From: an uncultured Eubacteriales bacterium
Lineage (GTDB): Bacteria; Bacillota; Clostridia; Oscillospirales; Oscillospiraceae
Length of the DNA stretch: 23,607 nt
Assembly: GCA_900553545.1 (NCBI GenBank)
Contig: USDP01000007.1
Coordinates: forward strand, 1 to 23,607
Direction of reading: 5' to 3'
The notes beneath the pieces are model-generated. The model had not been told where the DNA came from and did not search any database. It saw nothing but the letters and a program-made list of their open reading frames with translations. The translations under genes were made by a program, and so were the position numbers. Positions within the stretch are counted from its first letter, which is position 1. Each line of letters opens with the position of its first letter. Below are positions 1 through 9,238 of this stretch, piece by piece.

Positions 1-212
1 TTTTTATGGTAGAGCTGAGGGCTATGAGAAACACTGAGGGGTTCGACCACAAGCATTTTGCCATCGCAAGATGGCCGCGGTGCGAAGCCCCGCGGCTTTT
101 GGCTGTGCCAAAAGAAAATGCGCAGGGGCACGGAGCAAGCGCAGCTTGCGGAGTATTCCCCTCTCTCGGAACAGGATCCGCCGACAGGCCATATTGGTCT
201 GCCGGCTGGTTT
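1..212. other. Non-coding left edge with a run of small hairpins
   Basis: No convincing gene is seen here. Read on the minus strand, downstream of the propeller-protein stop codon, the stretch holds a stem GCCGGCAG/CTGTCGGC (about 180-207) without a T-tract. Further on come three back-to-back hairpins: CTTTTGGC-ACA-GCCAAAAG (97-115), CCGCGG...CCGCGG and CCATC...GATGG (about 61-95). The first stem could be a weak terminator for the long operon. The hairpin trio looks like a dispersed intergenic repeat, but only one copy lies in the window. Plus-strand reading frames here are the antisense of the adjacent gene. Confidence 0.4.
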
Positions 213-3200
213 TTACGATGTTGTTTCCTTGACCGTTACGGCGGCGCAGACAGGTTTACTGATCTTGTCCAGCAGGAAGAGGCGGATCTTTGCGCTGCTC
301 ATGTTCAGCTTCAAATCACCAGCTTTGGCCAGCGTCTGCACCTCGAGCATCCGGCCATTGGCGTCATAGCAGGCCGCGATAAGCGTCTGCCCATTGAATT
401 CGCCTTCAATGCTCAGCTTGCCGCTCATTTCCGCGTAGGTCCACGACAGTTCACCGATCCGCTCCGGCTCCATGCCCATTGAGATCGTCAGCGTCAGGGC
501 CGCAAACGGCGTCTCCGTTCTGATGTTGCTTTGATGCCCATCCTCGCCGTCGACATCGTGGTATTTCACATGGGGGAAGCTGATCGCAAATTCCGCGTCC
601 TGCTCCGTCAGCGGCTGCGTAGACCATGTGACATACTTCGTCACATCCCGCCGCTGTCCGTTGGCATAAACCAACTCGGCCTTCATCCCGCTCGTGTCAA
701 ACGTCTCCCCGACACGGTAGGTCGTTTTTGTGGGCGGTGTCGTGATCTCCAGCGTGGCCGATGGGCCGAAGGCCATCATCCGTGCCGTGTCATTCTTGAA
801 ATACATCACGCCGTAGGAGTCCACAACCGGCGTACAGATTGCATACTGTGCCTCGTCGCCGCTCGGCGTAAAGAGGATGTATGGCGTGTCGGAGTCGTAT
901 TCCTTCGTCAGATACATTGGTTCCGTCTGCCCCAGCTCGTCCTGCAGGACGCGAAGCTTGCCCGGCGTATAGTTGTCGATGAAGTACACATAGACGCGCT
1001 TTGTTGTCTCTTTGTATGCCGTCGTCAGGATGCCGGAAGTCTGCGGATAGCCGAGCGTTTCGGCCTTATAGGCGATGTCCCGCTTATTCAGGTCGACGAC
1101 CGTGATGCTGTGCCCGCTGAACGCCCCAAATTGCAGCGCGCCGCTGACGCCAATGTAGGCTCTGCCGTTGTAGACCGTCGGCGTCGAGGTGCTCATGGCT
1201 GGCTCCGTATCGGAACCGTTTTCCAGCTTCAGCGTCCATTTGCTCCGCTCCTTCAGCCGCCAGCCATCCGCAGTCTGCTCCGTCTGCACGCCGCAGAACC
1301 ATCCGCCCTTGGTTGTAAAATAGAAGCTCTCCGTTTCTGCATCATAGCAGACCGTACTGCGCACATCGCCGAGCAAACCCGTCCACTGGTCGAGCAGCCT
1401 CCCAGTCTTTGCGTCCAGCATCAGCAGGCTGCCGGTCTTGGAGCGGTAGCCGTCGACGCCGTCGTCCGTGCCGACCAACACATAATCCTCGCAGGCATAC
1501 GCGCCTGCCCAGTAGAATCCACCCTGCTGCGTCCAATACCAACAGGCCGTCTTTTCCTCCTTCTCCTCCAGCGGCTGTTCATCCGTGATGGACAGGCAGA
1601 CAAAATTCGCCGTGAATTCCTCACCGCGCCAGAAGCCCGTGTAGAGATAGTCTCCGCAGATCGTGATGGGGCAGTTCGGCTGACCCTTGAGCGGATCGTG
1701 ATAGACCCAGAGTGATTTCAGCGTCTTGGCATCAAACGCCTGAATCGTGCCGTCGGCCAGACCAACGAAGATCATGCCCTTGGCATAGGCTGGCGGCGTG
1801 ATGGCAAAGCTCGAGGCCCGGTCCATCTCCGCCTGCGTCAGAATCTCGCCCGAGACCGGGTCGACGCGGTAGATCGTACTCCCGGCGTAGGTGATGAGCA
1901 CATCGTCCACGAGCAGTGGGCAGCCCGTCGCGCCGCTGTCAAACCCATCGCCGAGTTTACTGGCCCAGTAGAGCGTCGAGCCCTCAGCCGTGATCGGCGT
2001 TTTCACAGAAAGGACGGTATTGTTCGTGCCTTTGCTGCCGCCCATCGTGCCGTCCGCCGCATAGCTCGTCCCGCGGAAATCGGCCCACTCGGCTGGCAGC
2101 ATCTTCAGCGTCTGATTCGGCTTCGCCGCCTGAAGCGCCATTTGGGCAGAGGCCGCGCCGTCTTCGACCACAATATCAGTCGTATCGATACGCAGTATCA
2201 GCTCGCCGTCCCCGCTGTGCGCGGTCTCGAGCGTACCGGTTCTTCCGACATAGCCCGCGCACGTCAGCAGATAGCTGTAGGAAAACCCTTCCGAGAGCTC
2301 AAATGCGCCGATTTCATCCGGCCAAACGCGCCGCCCTGAAAGATCCTCCCGCAGGAACAGCAACGCCGTTTCCGGCGTCAGCTCCGGCGTGAAGCGGACC
2401 GGCTTTGCCTTCTGTACGAGGATCGTATAGTTGCTCGAAACGCCTTCCGCAAAATCATTCGTCACCGTCAGTGTGATCGTTTCCGGCGTGGTATCGCCGC
2501 ACAAGGCCACCAATGCAGCTTCGCCGGAGGTCAGCTCCCGCTCACCGAGCCACACACGGTAACCGGTCTGCCCATGGTCGCGGTACGCGCCATCCGCGTC
2601 ATACACGCTTGCGCAGATACTCAGCTCCTTCGCGGCCGCCGGCACAGTCACGATATAATCCCAGACCGAGGGCGTATAGCCGCTCGCGCCGCCGCCATGC
2701 GTCAGGACCGCTTCCTGCCCGCCGCAGAAGACAGCAAGGCTTTTCAGTGAGAACGACCGCCGGATCTCGATCTCGTAGTCCTGATAATAGGTGACCGTTC
2801 CGACCGTTCGGCTGTACCGGACGGTCAGCAGATTGCCGCGTCCGCTCTGGTTCAGCAGGAATTTCTGCAAGAACAGCGGTGTACCAAGTTCTTTGCTGCT
2901 GATGGTGCGCACGACCTCCTGCTCATCCTGACCGGTGGATGCGATCGTGCGATAGCGCGCAGAAAAGCCTGCATTCGCTGTTTCGATCTCGCCGTCGACC
3001 CAGAGATAGACCGCGGGCGGCGTGTCCGGCACGACCGCCGTGTAGCGGTGGATGTTCGAAGTGAACCCCTGATCCAGCTCGATGTTGCCCTTGCTGTCCT
3101 TCGCGCCGTCCTTGGCCAGCGCCAGATCGGTCAGCCATTCGCCGGTCTCCACGTCGACCTTCGACAGCGTCTTTGCGGCCGCGGTGAATGTCTCTGCGGC

Positions 3201-4841
3201 ATGATAATACTGATCCTTGGTTGCAGTGTAGGTATAGCGTCTTCCCGGGATCAGCGAATACCGATAGGTCTTTAACGAGGCATTGAAGCTGCCATACACC
3301 GTCTGTCCATTCTCGTCACAGACCGTCAGTGAAATATCGTCCGCCGCGATCGGGATCTGCACCATACAGCTTGTAGACGGCCGCAGAACCAGCGTATATT
3401 CCGTTTCTGCGCCGCCGGCCTCCAGCCGGATCTTTACCGTAGTGTTTGTCTGTCCTACATCGATCTGGACAGCTTCTCCGACCTTAACGGCCTTTTCATT
3501 CACATAGATGCTGCACCCATCCTCGACAGACGGCGTCAGCGCCAGCGAGGCCTTGCTGCCGAGCACCAGATAGGTATAAGTCTTCGTGCTCTCAGCATAG
3601 CTCTCCAGCGCAGCCGGAGAGCCGTTCGTCTCCGTCACGCGCACCTCCTTCAGCGTTGGGGCACGGCGAATGCGGAGCGTATAATCCTGATAATAGTTGC
3701 TGCCGCCCAGCTCCATGCTGGCCCGGTAGATCACCGTGCTGCCCTCCGCCCCGGCGGAGAGCACATGATCGATGCCACTGGTATAGGAGGACAACACCTG
3801 TGGTACTTTCACATGCTCAGTCGCTCCCGCCGGAACGTAGACCGCATTCAGCTCCGGGATCTTTGCGGTCGTTCCGCTGTTGCGCCAATACGCATAAAGC
3901 GTCCCGGAATAGTTGTCGATCACGACCGTCTCCAGTTCCCGCGCAGACTTCTTTTCGACAGAAAACCGATTGTTTTTGAAATCTGCTGACTTTGGGCGGG
4001 AGGACAGCTGAAACTCATCTGCCAGAAGCCAGTCTGTCTTGTCGATCGCCACGGATACCGTCCTCTGCGCCGGGACCGAGATACTCCCCGTCACGCCGCT
4101 TGCCGCAGCCTCCATCGTGAACGTATAGTCTCCCGCTGGAAGCTCCAGCACGCCATTTCCGTTCTCATCCGAATAGACGCGTCCATATGCATTCTTCGCC
4201 GTCAGCAGATCCCCGGCCTTCCAGACGCCATTCGTATCTGTAAAGGAAACGGCGTATTTTGTGCCATTCAGCCCCTGTTCGTAGCGGTTGATCGCGTCGG
4301 TCAGCGCCGCACAGAGCCGTTCAGCCTCCGTATCGTCCGCCGTGCAGTAACCCTTGCAGGCCGCGTCGTATTCCGCCTTCGCCGCCGCCTGCACATCCGC
4401 GTCCTTCCGCGCATATTCCGCCATCACGGCGATTAGCGCCTGCCGCGTGACGGACGGTGTGGCCGTGCGCGAACCGCTGCTGTTGTCCACGAAGCAAAAA
4501 TATTGGATCTTTGCCTCTGACGCCTTTCTGGTCAGATCGTAGCTGTTGTCTGCGCCGGTCTCATCGCCGCGGATGAAGTTTCCGGCCACGCCGTCGATCT
4601 GCGTCACGTTCCCCGCATTCGGGGCGAGCGTATGCCCCGCCGCGCAGATGGCCTCGTAGATCGTCTGTTCCGCCGTATATGGCACGCGCTCCGGTTTGAT
4701 CAGCAGTTCGCCGTTCCAGTCCGCAGCGAGATGAAACCATCCCGCCTCGTCCTCAGCCGCAAGCGCCTGCATGGGCAGGCCGCCGAGCAGCAGCACCGCC
4801 GCGAGCAGCAGTGCAAATATCCGTGTCCCTTTTCGTTTCAT
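213..4841 (-). CDS. Secreted multidomain protein with cadherin-like domains, PQQ-type beta-propeller and Ig-like domain
   Basis: A 1542-residue exported protein. The start at 4841 gives a clean signal peptide (MKRKGTRIFALLLAAVLLLG, cleavage near AxA at about 28) and has GAGGAGG just upstream; the frame stays open further 5' but has no signal there. After an N-terminal domain of uncertain type (about 30-130) come several beta-sandwich modules of the bacterial cadherin-like kind (about 396-486, 568-690, 700-805), marked by recurring YYQDY-x-IRR or YTI/YTLVL endings. Residues about 935-1358 form a PQQ/WD40-like propeller, with blades such as GTIQAFDAKTLKSLWVY and GSLLMLDAKTGRLLDQW. A group-3 bacterial Ig-like domain (about 1363-1452, YRVGETFDTSGMKAEL) and a small C-terminal beta domain follow. 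There is no SLH or LPxTG anchor, so it is probably secreted or held by partners. It is last in the operon, 20 bp after the transglutaminase-like gene. A role in binding a ligand at the cell surface is inferred; no enzyme motif is seen. Confidence 0.85.
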   Translation of the reverse strand: MKRKGTRIFALLLAAVLLLGGLPMQALAAEDEAGWFHLAADWNGELLIKPERVPYTAEQTIYEAICAAGHTLAPNAGNVTQIDGVAGNFIRGDETGADNSYDLTRKASEAKIQYFCFVDNSSGSRTATPSVTRQALIAVMAEYARKDADVQAAAKAEYDAACKGYCTADDTEAERLCAALTDAINRYEQGLNGTKYAVSFTDTNGVWKAGDLLTAKNAYGRVYSDENGNGVLELPAGDYTFTMEAAASGVTGSISVPAQRTVSVAIDKTDWLLADEFQLSSRPKSADFKNNRFSVEKKSARELETVVIDNYSGTLYAYWRNSGTTAKIPELNAVYVPAGATEHVKVPQVLSSYTSGIDHVLSAGAEGSTVIYRASMELGGSNYYQDYTLRIRRAPTLKEVRVTETNGSPAALESYAESTKTYTYLVLGSKASLALTPSVEDGCSIYVNEKAVKVGEAVQIDVGQTNTTVKIRLEAGGAETEYTLVLRPSTSCMVQIPIAADDISLTVCDENGQTVYGSFNASLKTYRYSLIPGRRYTYTATKDQYYHAAETFTAAAKTLSKVDVETGEWLTDLALAKDGAKDSKGNIELDQGFTSNIHRYTAVVPDTPPAVYLWVDGEIETANAGFSARYRTIASTGQDEQEVVRTISSKELGTPLFLQKFLLNQSGRGNLLTVRYSRTVGTVTYYQDYEIEIRRSFSLKSLAVFCGGQEAVLTHGGGASGYTPSVWDYIVTVPAAAKELSICASVYDADGAYRDHGQTGYRVWLGERELTSGEAALVALCGDTTPETITLTVTNDFAEGVSSNYTILVQKAKPVRFTPELTPETALLFLREDLSGRRVWPDEIGAFELSEGFSYSYLLTCAGYVGRTGTLETAHSGDGELILRIDTTDIVVEDGAASAQMALQAAKPNQTLKMLPAEWADFRGTSYAADGTMGGSKGTNNTVLSVKTPITAEGSTLYWASKLGDGFDSGATGCPLLVDDVLITYAGSTIYRVDPVSGEILTQAEMDRASSFAITPPAYAKGMIFVGLADGTIQAFDAKTLKSLWVYHDPLKGQPNCPITICGDYLYTGFWRGEEFTANFVCLSITDEQPLEEKEEKTACWYWTQQGGFYWAGAYACEDYVLVGTDDGVDGYRSKTGSLLMLDAKTGRLLDQWTGLLGDVRSTVCYDAETESFYFTTKGGWFCGVQTEQTADGWRLKERSKWTLKLENGSDTEPAMSTSTPTVYNGRAYIGVSGALQFGAFSGHSITVVDLNKRDIAYKAETLGYPQTSGILTTAYKETTKRVYVYFIDNYTPGKLRVLQDELGQTEPMYLTKEYDSDTPYILFTPSGDEAQYAICTPVVDSYGVMYFKNDTARMMAFGPSATLEITTPPTKTTYRVGETFDTSGMKAELVYANGQRRDVTKYVTWSTQPLTEQDAEFAISFPHVKYHDVDGEDGHQSNIRTETPFAALTLTISMGMEPERIGELSWTYAEMSGKLSIEGEFNGQTLIAACYDANGRMLEVQTLAKAGDLKLNMSSAKIRLFLLDKISKPVCAAVTVKETTS

Positions 4842-4861
4842 CGTGTTCCTCCTCAGGCTGC

Positions 4862-7156
4862 TCAATACAAACAGCGGATCCATTTCATCCAGTACCGCCG
4901 CAGCGGGCGGCACGTTTTTCGGAGCCGCAAAAGCGTCTCCCGCCAGACCTCCCGTGCCCGCTCCGCCTGCTCCGGCGTCATGGCCCGGCTGCTGAAGCGC
5001 GCCGCGCCGTTCAGCTCCGCCAGTTCCCGGATGGCCGCGGCATACGCCTCGTTCTCCGGCCCGATCGCCTCGCTCAGTGCGAAGAGCGAACCGCCGTGGT
5101 AGGGCTCGCCCATCGCGGGCCAGAGCCGCGCCAGCTCATAGGCCGTCCATGTGATCGCCTGTCGCGGCTCCGCCGCATTCAGGCGGCGTTCTCTCTTTTT
5201 GTGCGAGAGCGCATAGCGGATCGCCAGTGCCGCCAACAGCAGCAGAAAAATTCCAACTGGTAGCAGCCAGAGCCATCGTTTTGCTGTTTCCTGCGGCATC
5301 CGTCCGGTCTCGTCCGGCTGCTGCTCCTGCGGCGTGTCCTCTTCCGTCGTTTCTTCTGCGGTTTCTGCCTGCGGGAGCGTATCCCCCGGGCCATCCCCGT
5401 CGTCGGTCTGTCCGCCGGTCTGCGTCCGGTGAGAAGACAGCGCATCGGTCAGCGTTCCGTATCCCGGCGTCAGCGCCAGCGGCATCCAGCCGATACCGTC
5501 CTGATAGACCTCCGCCCATGCCTGTGCGTTGCCAGCCGTCAGCGTCACCGTTCCGCCGGGCGCGGTTCGCGCCGCGGTCTCCTGCGTCAGCACGAAGCCC
5601 TCGGCATACCGCGCCGGAAGGCCATAATAGCGCAGCGTCAGCACCGTTAGCGTCGCAGTCTGATAGGTTGTGTCCTTTACCAGATCATCCAGCGGCAGGG
5701 CCGCGCCGCTGTCTCGCAGCGTCCCGATCTGCTCCAGAAAGCGCAGCGCACAGAGCTGGGCCTCTCCCGGCGTCAGCTCATCCGCTGCACCATATTCCTT
5801 GCAGATCTCATCCAGCATCGGCGCGAGCTGCGCGCGTGTTTCCGCCGGGAGCTCAAGCTCCCGCGCCTGCACAGCACTCCGGTAGCTGCCCTCCAGACTG
5901 CGGTAGCTCCGCGCAGCATCCGGCTGTTCCGTGAGCGTGGCGAGCGTCTGCTCTGCGGTCTGCTCCGGTGCGGCGAGCATTGCAAACTGATACTTTCGTA
6001 TGCCGCGCAGTCCCTTTGCCGGAGCGAGTGCCTCCTCCAGCGAGTCCGCCGTCAGACTGCTCCCCACCGGAATGGCCGCGAGGCCGTAAGGAACATATTC
6101 CCACGCGCTGCACACGCCGTTGTTTTCAATTTGGATTGCCTGCGTCTCACAGCGTTCCAGCAGCCCGTTTGCTGCCGCGAACAGCTGCATCTGCGGATAA
6201 AACCCGCACTTATGCATCCAATACATCAGGTCTTTCTGTGCAGATTGCGTCTGGCGATCCATCGTCTCCCAGCCTGTCCCGGTGAAGCGTTCCCCGGTAA
6301 AGCCGCGCAGGTAGAGCGCCGTCGGTTGCTCCATGGTCACGGTCAGGCACGGCGTCTGCTCCGCCACATCGCCGGAAAACGCCGCAAAGTTCCCCTCTGG
6401 GAGCACGGAGGCTCCACGCTCATAGCGCAGCCGGTGCAGCACAGCCGCGCTCTCCGCCCGCCACGCGGAAAACACGTTCCCGCTGCGCATTGCCGGAACT
6501 GCCAGAAGCACTGCTGCAAGCAGCCCAGCTGCGAGAAGTAAGCCTCCCTTTGACAAAAACCCTGTCACATTCTGTCGGATGCTTCCAGTCAGCAGGAACA
6601 GTGCCGCGAACAGACAGAGTGCCATCCAGTTCTCGGCCCGCTCCGGTCGAAGCAGCAACAGCAGCACGCTCAAAAAAGCGGTCAGCACAATGGCGCAGGC
6701 CGTCCGTGAAAAGCGAACAGCCTCCGCGCAGAGCACCCCTAACAGTGCCGCCGTCAGACAGGCAAAAAGCAGCGGATTTCCGGCCTCCTCGTCCGGGGGG
6801 AGTGTAATCCGTCCGGTCATCTCTGTCCAGCGCGTGCAGATCGTGCGGCAGACGGAAACGCACCCCGCCAAGACTGACCGCGACAGAATCGCCGCGGCCA
6901 AAAGGATCAGCAGCGGCAGCGCCACCCCGGCCCACCCGCGCCAGAGCTGCCTCGCTGCACACTGCCAGCAGGCCGCAGCAGCGCCCACCAGCAGGCATAG
7001 CCATCCGTACCCGCTCCACGTTGCAGCAAGTCCGGCACCGAGTGCCATAAAGCCCGCCAGCAGAAGGAGCGCTTCCGGGATCTGCGCAGCAAAGCCATTT
7101 GCTTTTTCCGCGTTGTGGGGCGAAACGGAGAACGGGTGCGTATTTTGTTGTTTCAT
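4862..7156 (-). CDS. Multi-pass transglutaminase-like membrane protein lacking the catalytic triad
   Basis: 764 residues with the TgpA-like architecture: about seven N-terminal membrane helices (residues about 25-230), a large outer region, a transglutaminase-core fold (about 470-570), an acidic T/E/Q linker, one more helix (about 630-650) and a basic cytoplasmic tail. The core is recognisable from GLPARYAEGF and AWAEVYQDGIGWMPLALTPG. The positions that should hold Cys, His and Asp are Thr497, Gln545 and Ala561. The spacing to conserved landmarks (15 residues from T497 to GLPAR; 16 from Q545 to A561) matches active members, so this looks like a pseudoenzyme rather than a misalignment. AGGAGGGG lies 5 nt before the ATG, and the gene starts 11 bp after the DUF58 gene. 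MoxR-DUF58-transglutaminase is a known conserved trio; the trio probably helps assemble or remodel the surface proteins encoded on both sides (inference). Confidence 0.88.
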   Translation of the reverse strand: MKQQNTHPFSVSPHNAEKANGFAAQIPEALLLLAGFMALGAGLAATWSGYGWLCLLVGAAAACWQCAARQLWRGWAGVALPLLILLAAAILSRSVLAGCVSVCRTICTRWTEMTGRITLPPDEEAGNPLLFACLTAALLGVLCAEAVRFSRTACAIVLTAFLSVLLLLLRPERAENWMALCLFAALFLLTGSIRQNVTGFLSKGGLLLAAGLLAAVLLAVPAMRSGNVFSAWRAESAAVLHRLRYERGASVLPEGNFAAFSGDVAEQTPCLTVTMEQPTALYLRGFTGERFTGTGWETMDRQTQSAQKDLMYWMHKCGFYPQMQLFAAANGLLERCETQAIQIENNGVCSAWEYVPYGLAAIPVGSSLTADSLEEALAPAKGLRGIRKYQFAMLAAPEQTAEQTLATLTEQPDAARSYRSLEGSYRSAVQARELELPAETRAQLAPMLDEICKEYGAADELTPGEAQLCALRFLEQIGTLRDSGAALPLDDLVKDTTYQTATLTVLTLRYYGLPARYAEGFVLTQETAARTAPGGTVTLTAGNAQAWAEVYQDGIGWMPLALTPGYGTLTDALSSHRTQTGGQTDDGDGPGDTLPQAETAEETTEEDTPQEQQPDETGRMPQETAKRWLWLLPVGIFLLLLAALAIRYALSHKKRERRLNAAEPRQAITWTAYELARLWPAMGEPYHGGSLFALSEAIGPENEAYAAAIRELAELNGAARFSSRAMTPEQAERAREVWRETLLRLRKTCRPLRRYWMKWIRCLY

Positions 7157-7167
7157 GCGCGCCCCTC

Positions 7168-8295
7168 CTAGATCTCCAGCTCCGCGAGCTGTTCGGCATA
7201 GTGTTCACAGTCAAAGCAGATGGCTCCATCGCCGCTTGCTCCGCAGCTGAGCACCGTCAGGCGTCCAAACTGCCCCAGCAGATATGCCTGCTCCGGCACA
7301 CGGCCCGTGATATAAAGAATGTGCGAGAGCACGGCCTCGCCGCTGCTTCGCAGAAACAGCTCTGCACCGCTGAGGCCCTCATTCTCCCGCGCGGACAGCA
7401 GCCGCGGCAGCAGGCCGATCATCTCGTCCATGCTGCGGATCTGCTGGTTCACGCAGCGCTGCTCTGTCGCATCGTTCCATGCGATTGTAAACTGTACACC
7501 TGCTTCCAGCAGCGACCGGCAGAAGGTGACCACAACATCCGCCTGCGCATCCGTTTCCTCCGGCACCGCCTTCTGTGTCCGCTCCCAGAAGAGCAGCACT
7601 GAACGGCGCACCGGCAGCGAAGCCTCCCGGATAACGAGCCGGTCCAGCTTGCCGGACAGCTTCCAGTGCATCTGCCGCAGACTGTCGCCGGGGCGATACT
7701 CCCGCAGCTGATAGACCTCGCTGAGGTCATATCCGGCGCGGTCCGGCGCATAGCTCTCGCTGTCATCCGGACAATTTGCGTCCGGCGAAATGAAAATAGT
7801 CTGTGCGAACCCCTTCGGCTGCACCGTTGTCTGCGCAAGGACGGTCTGTTTCAGCCGGATGCCGATCAGGCCAAACGGGTCGTAGATCCGGCAGCACGCC
7901 GCCTCGATCGCGATTCGCCCGCAATGTGCGCTTGCAAGATCATATTCCGCCGTCTCCGTCCGGCGCGGCCGCGCCGAAAGACGACAGCGCCGCAGCTCAC
8001 TCTGCCCGGTCAGCAGGTTGGAGAGCCGCAGCCGGACATGGATCAGGCCGAGCGGCAGCGCCGTCTTATTTTCGATCTGGACACGGAGAGTCCCCGTTTC
8101 GCCTTTTCCTAGATTGACCGGCGCGTCCAACCGCAGCCGGATCTGTTTCACTGCCCAGAGATGCAGCGGGATACAGCCAAGCGGCGTCAGCACAAGCAGG
8201 AGCGTCAGCGCCAGCGTCCATACGCTGCCGCAAAACAGATCCAGACCCAGCGTGGCCAGAAGCAGGAGCGCGTATCCGATCCGGAGCCCGATCAT
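7168..8295 (-). CDS. DUF58 domain-containing protein
   Basis: 375 residues. Two hydrophobic segments at the N-terminus (about 5-45) anchor it in the membrane. A beta-rich region follows, then the DUF58 signature around residues 190-220, including YQLREYRPGDSLRQMHWKLS followed by GKLDRLVIRE. DUF58 proteins contain a degenerate von Willebrand A-like fold and almost always sit beside a MoxR ATPase; they are thought to act as its membrane-side partner or adaptor. The start codon overlaps the MoxR stop by 4 bp (ATGA, 8292-8295), indicating translational coupling, and GGGAGC precedes the ATG. The family assignment is firm. The substrate is unknown, and the link to the neighbouring surface proteins rests on context. 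Confidence 0.92.
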   Translation of the reverse strand: MIGLRIGYALLLLATLGLDLFCGSVWTLALTLLLVLTPLGCIPLHLWAVKQIRLRLDAPVNLGKGETGTLRVQIENKTALPLGLIHVRLRLSNLLTGQSELRRCRLSARPRRTETAEYDLASAHCGRIAIEAACCRIYDPFGLIGIRLKQTVLAQTTVQPKGFAQTIFISPDANCPDDSESYAPDRAGYDLSEVYQLREYRPGDSLRQMHWKLSGKLDRLVIREASLPVRRSVLLFWERTQKAVPEETDAQADVVVTFCRSLLEAGVQFTIAWNDATEQRCVNQQIRSMDEMIGLLPRLLSARENEGLSGAELFLRSSGEAVLSHILYITGRVPEQAYLLGQFGRLTVLSCGASGDGAICFDCEHYAEQLAELEI

Positions 8296-9236
8296 GCCCG
8301 CTCCCGGCGGATGACCGGCATCTCCACACTGTCCAGAACTTCCTGCACGATCTGCTCCGGGCTGCGCTCCATCATGCGGGCCTTGGTATTCAGCAGTAAA
8401 CGGTGACAGCAGACGTCCGGGAAGATCGCAGCCACATCCTCCGGCATAGCGTAATCCCGGCCCTGCACATAGGCATGCGCCTTTGCCATCCGGCAGACGG
8501 CCAGCGCACCGCGCGGGCTGAGGCCCAGTTGGATCATCGCGTGGTTGCGCGTCGCCTCGGCCAGCTGCGCCACATATTCATAGACCACCGTCTTCATTTC
8601 CACGGCTGCTGCCTCCTGTTTAAGGTTTTTCAGCTTCTCCGCGGAGACGACCGCGTGGACGCGGTCCAATGGATTTTCCGTATGCCGCTCCTCCAGAATA
8701 CTCACCTGACTGCGAAGATCCGGATAGCCTATCGTCAGCTTTACCAGAAAGCGGTCCAGCTGCGAATTCGGCAGCAGCTGTGTGCCCGCGGAGCCCGCCG
8801 GGTTCTGCGTGGCCAGCACAATGAAGGGGGTCGGCAGCGGGTGCGTCTGCCCGTCGATGCTGACGTGTCCTTCCTCCATCGCCTCGAGCAGCGCGGACTG
8901 CGTCTTGCTCGACGTCCGGTTGATCTCATCAGCCAGCAGCAGATTCGTCATCACCGCGCCGGGCTTGTAGACCAGTTTTCCGCTGGCCTTGTCATAGACG
9001 CTGAAGCCGATGATGTCGGACGGCATGGTGTCGGACGTGAACTGCACGCGCCGGGTCTCCAGTCCCAGCACGCGGGCGAACGTCATTGCGGTCGTCGTCT
9101 TGCCAACGCCCGGCACGTCCTCCATCAGCACATGTCCTCCGGCCAGAATGGCCATCAGGATCCGCTCCATCACGTCGTTCTTGCCGACGATGACGGTCTC
9201 AATCTGCTCCAATATCTCCTTGATTTTTTCACGCAT
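8292..9236 (-). CDS. MoxR-family AAA+ ATPase
   Basis: 314 residues. Cytoplasmic AAA+ ATPase of the MoxR group, which uses ATP hydrolysis to remodel or activate partner proteins, usually together with DUF58/VWA proteins. Visible motifs are Walker A (DVPGVGKTTT, about residues 40-49), Walker B (LLLADEINR), sensor 1 (VLATQNPAG) and the LDRFLVKL region after it. Two in-frame ATGs are possible. The one at 9242 overlaps the upstream stop as ATGA, but GGAGG sits almost on top of it; the ATG at 9236 has GGAGG 7 nt upstream and is preferred. The gene is coupled to the large protein before it and to DUF58 after it, so all are likely made together. No sign of truncation. Confidence 0.93.
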   Translation of the reverse strand: MREKIKEILEQIETVIVGKNDVMERILMAILAGGHVLMEDVPGVGKTTTAMTFARVLGLETRRVQFTSDTMPSDIIGFSVYDKASGKLVYKPGAVMTNLLLADEINRTSSKTQSALLEAMEEGHVSIDGQTHPLPTPFIVLATQNPAGSAGTQLLPNSQLDRFLVKLTIGYPDLRSQVSILEERHTENPLDRVHAVVSAEKLKNLKQEAAAVEMKTVVYEYVAQLAEATRNHAMIQLGLSPRGALAVCRMAKAHAYVQGRDYAMPEDVAAIFPDVCCHRLLLNTKARMMERSPEQIVQEVLDSVEMPVIRRERA

Positions 9237-9238
9237 AT

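Noticed and set aside
6..1715. Plus-strand open frames opposite the propeller-protein gene
   Set aside because: They are antisense to a protein with clear domains, lack ribosome binding sites and have arginine-, proline- or histidine-rich shadow composition.
4842..4913. Longer N-terminus for the propeller protein
   Set aside because: The extra 24 residues overlap the upstream gene and would bury the signal peptide; GAGGAGG fits the start at 4841.
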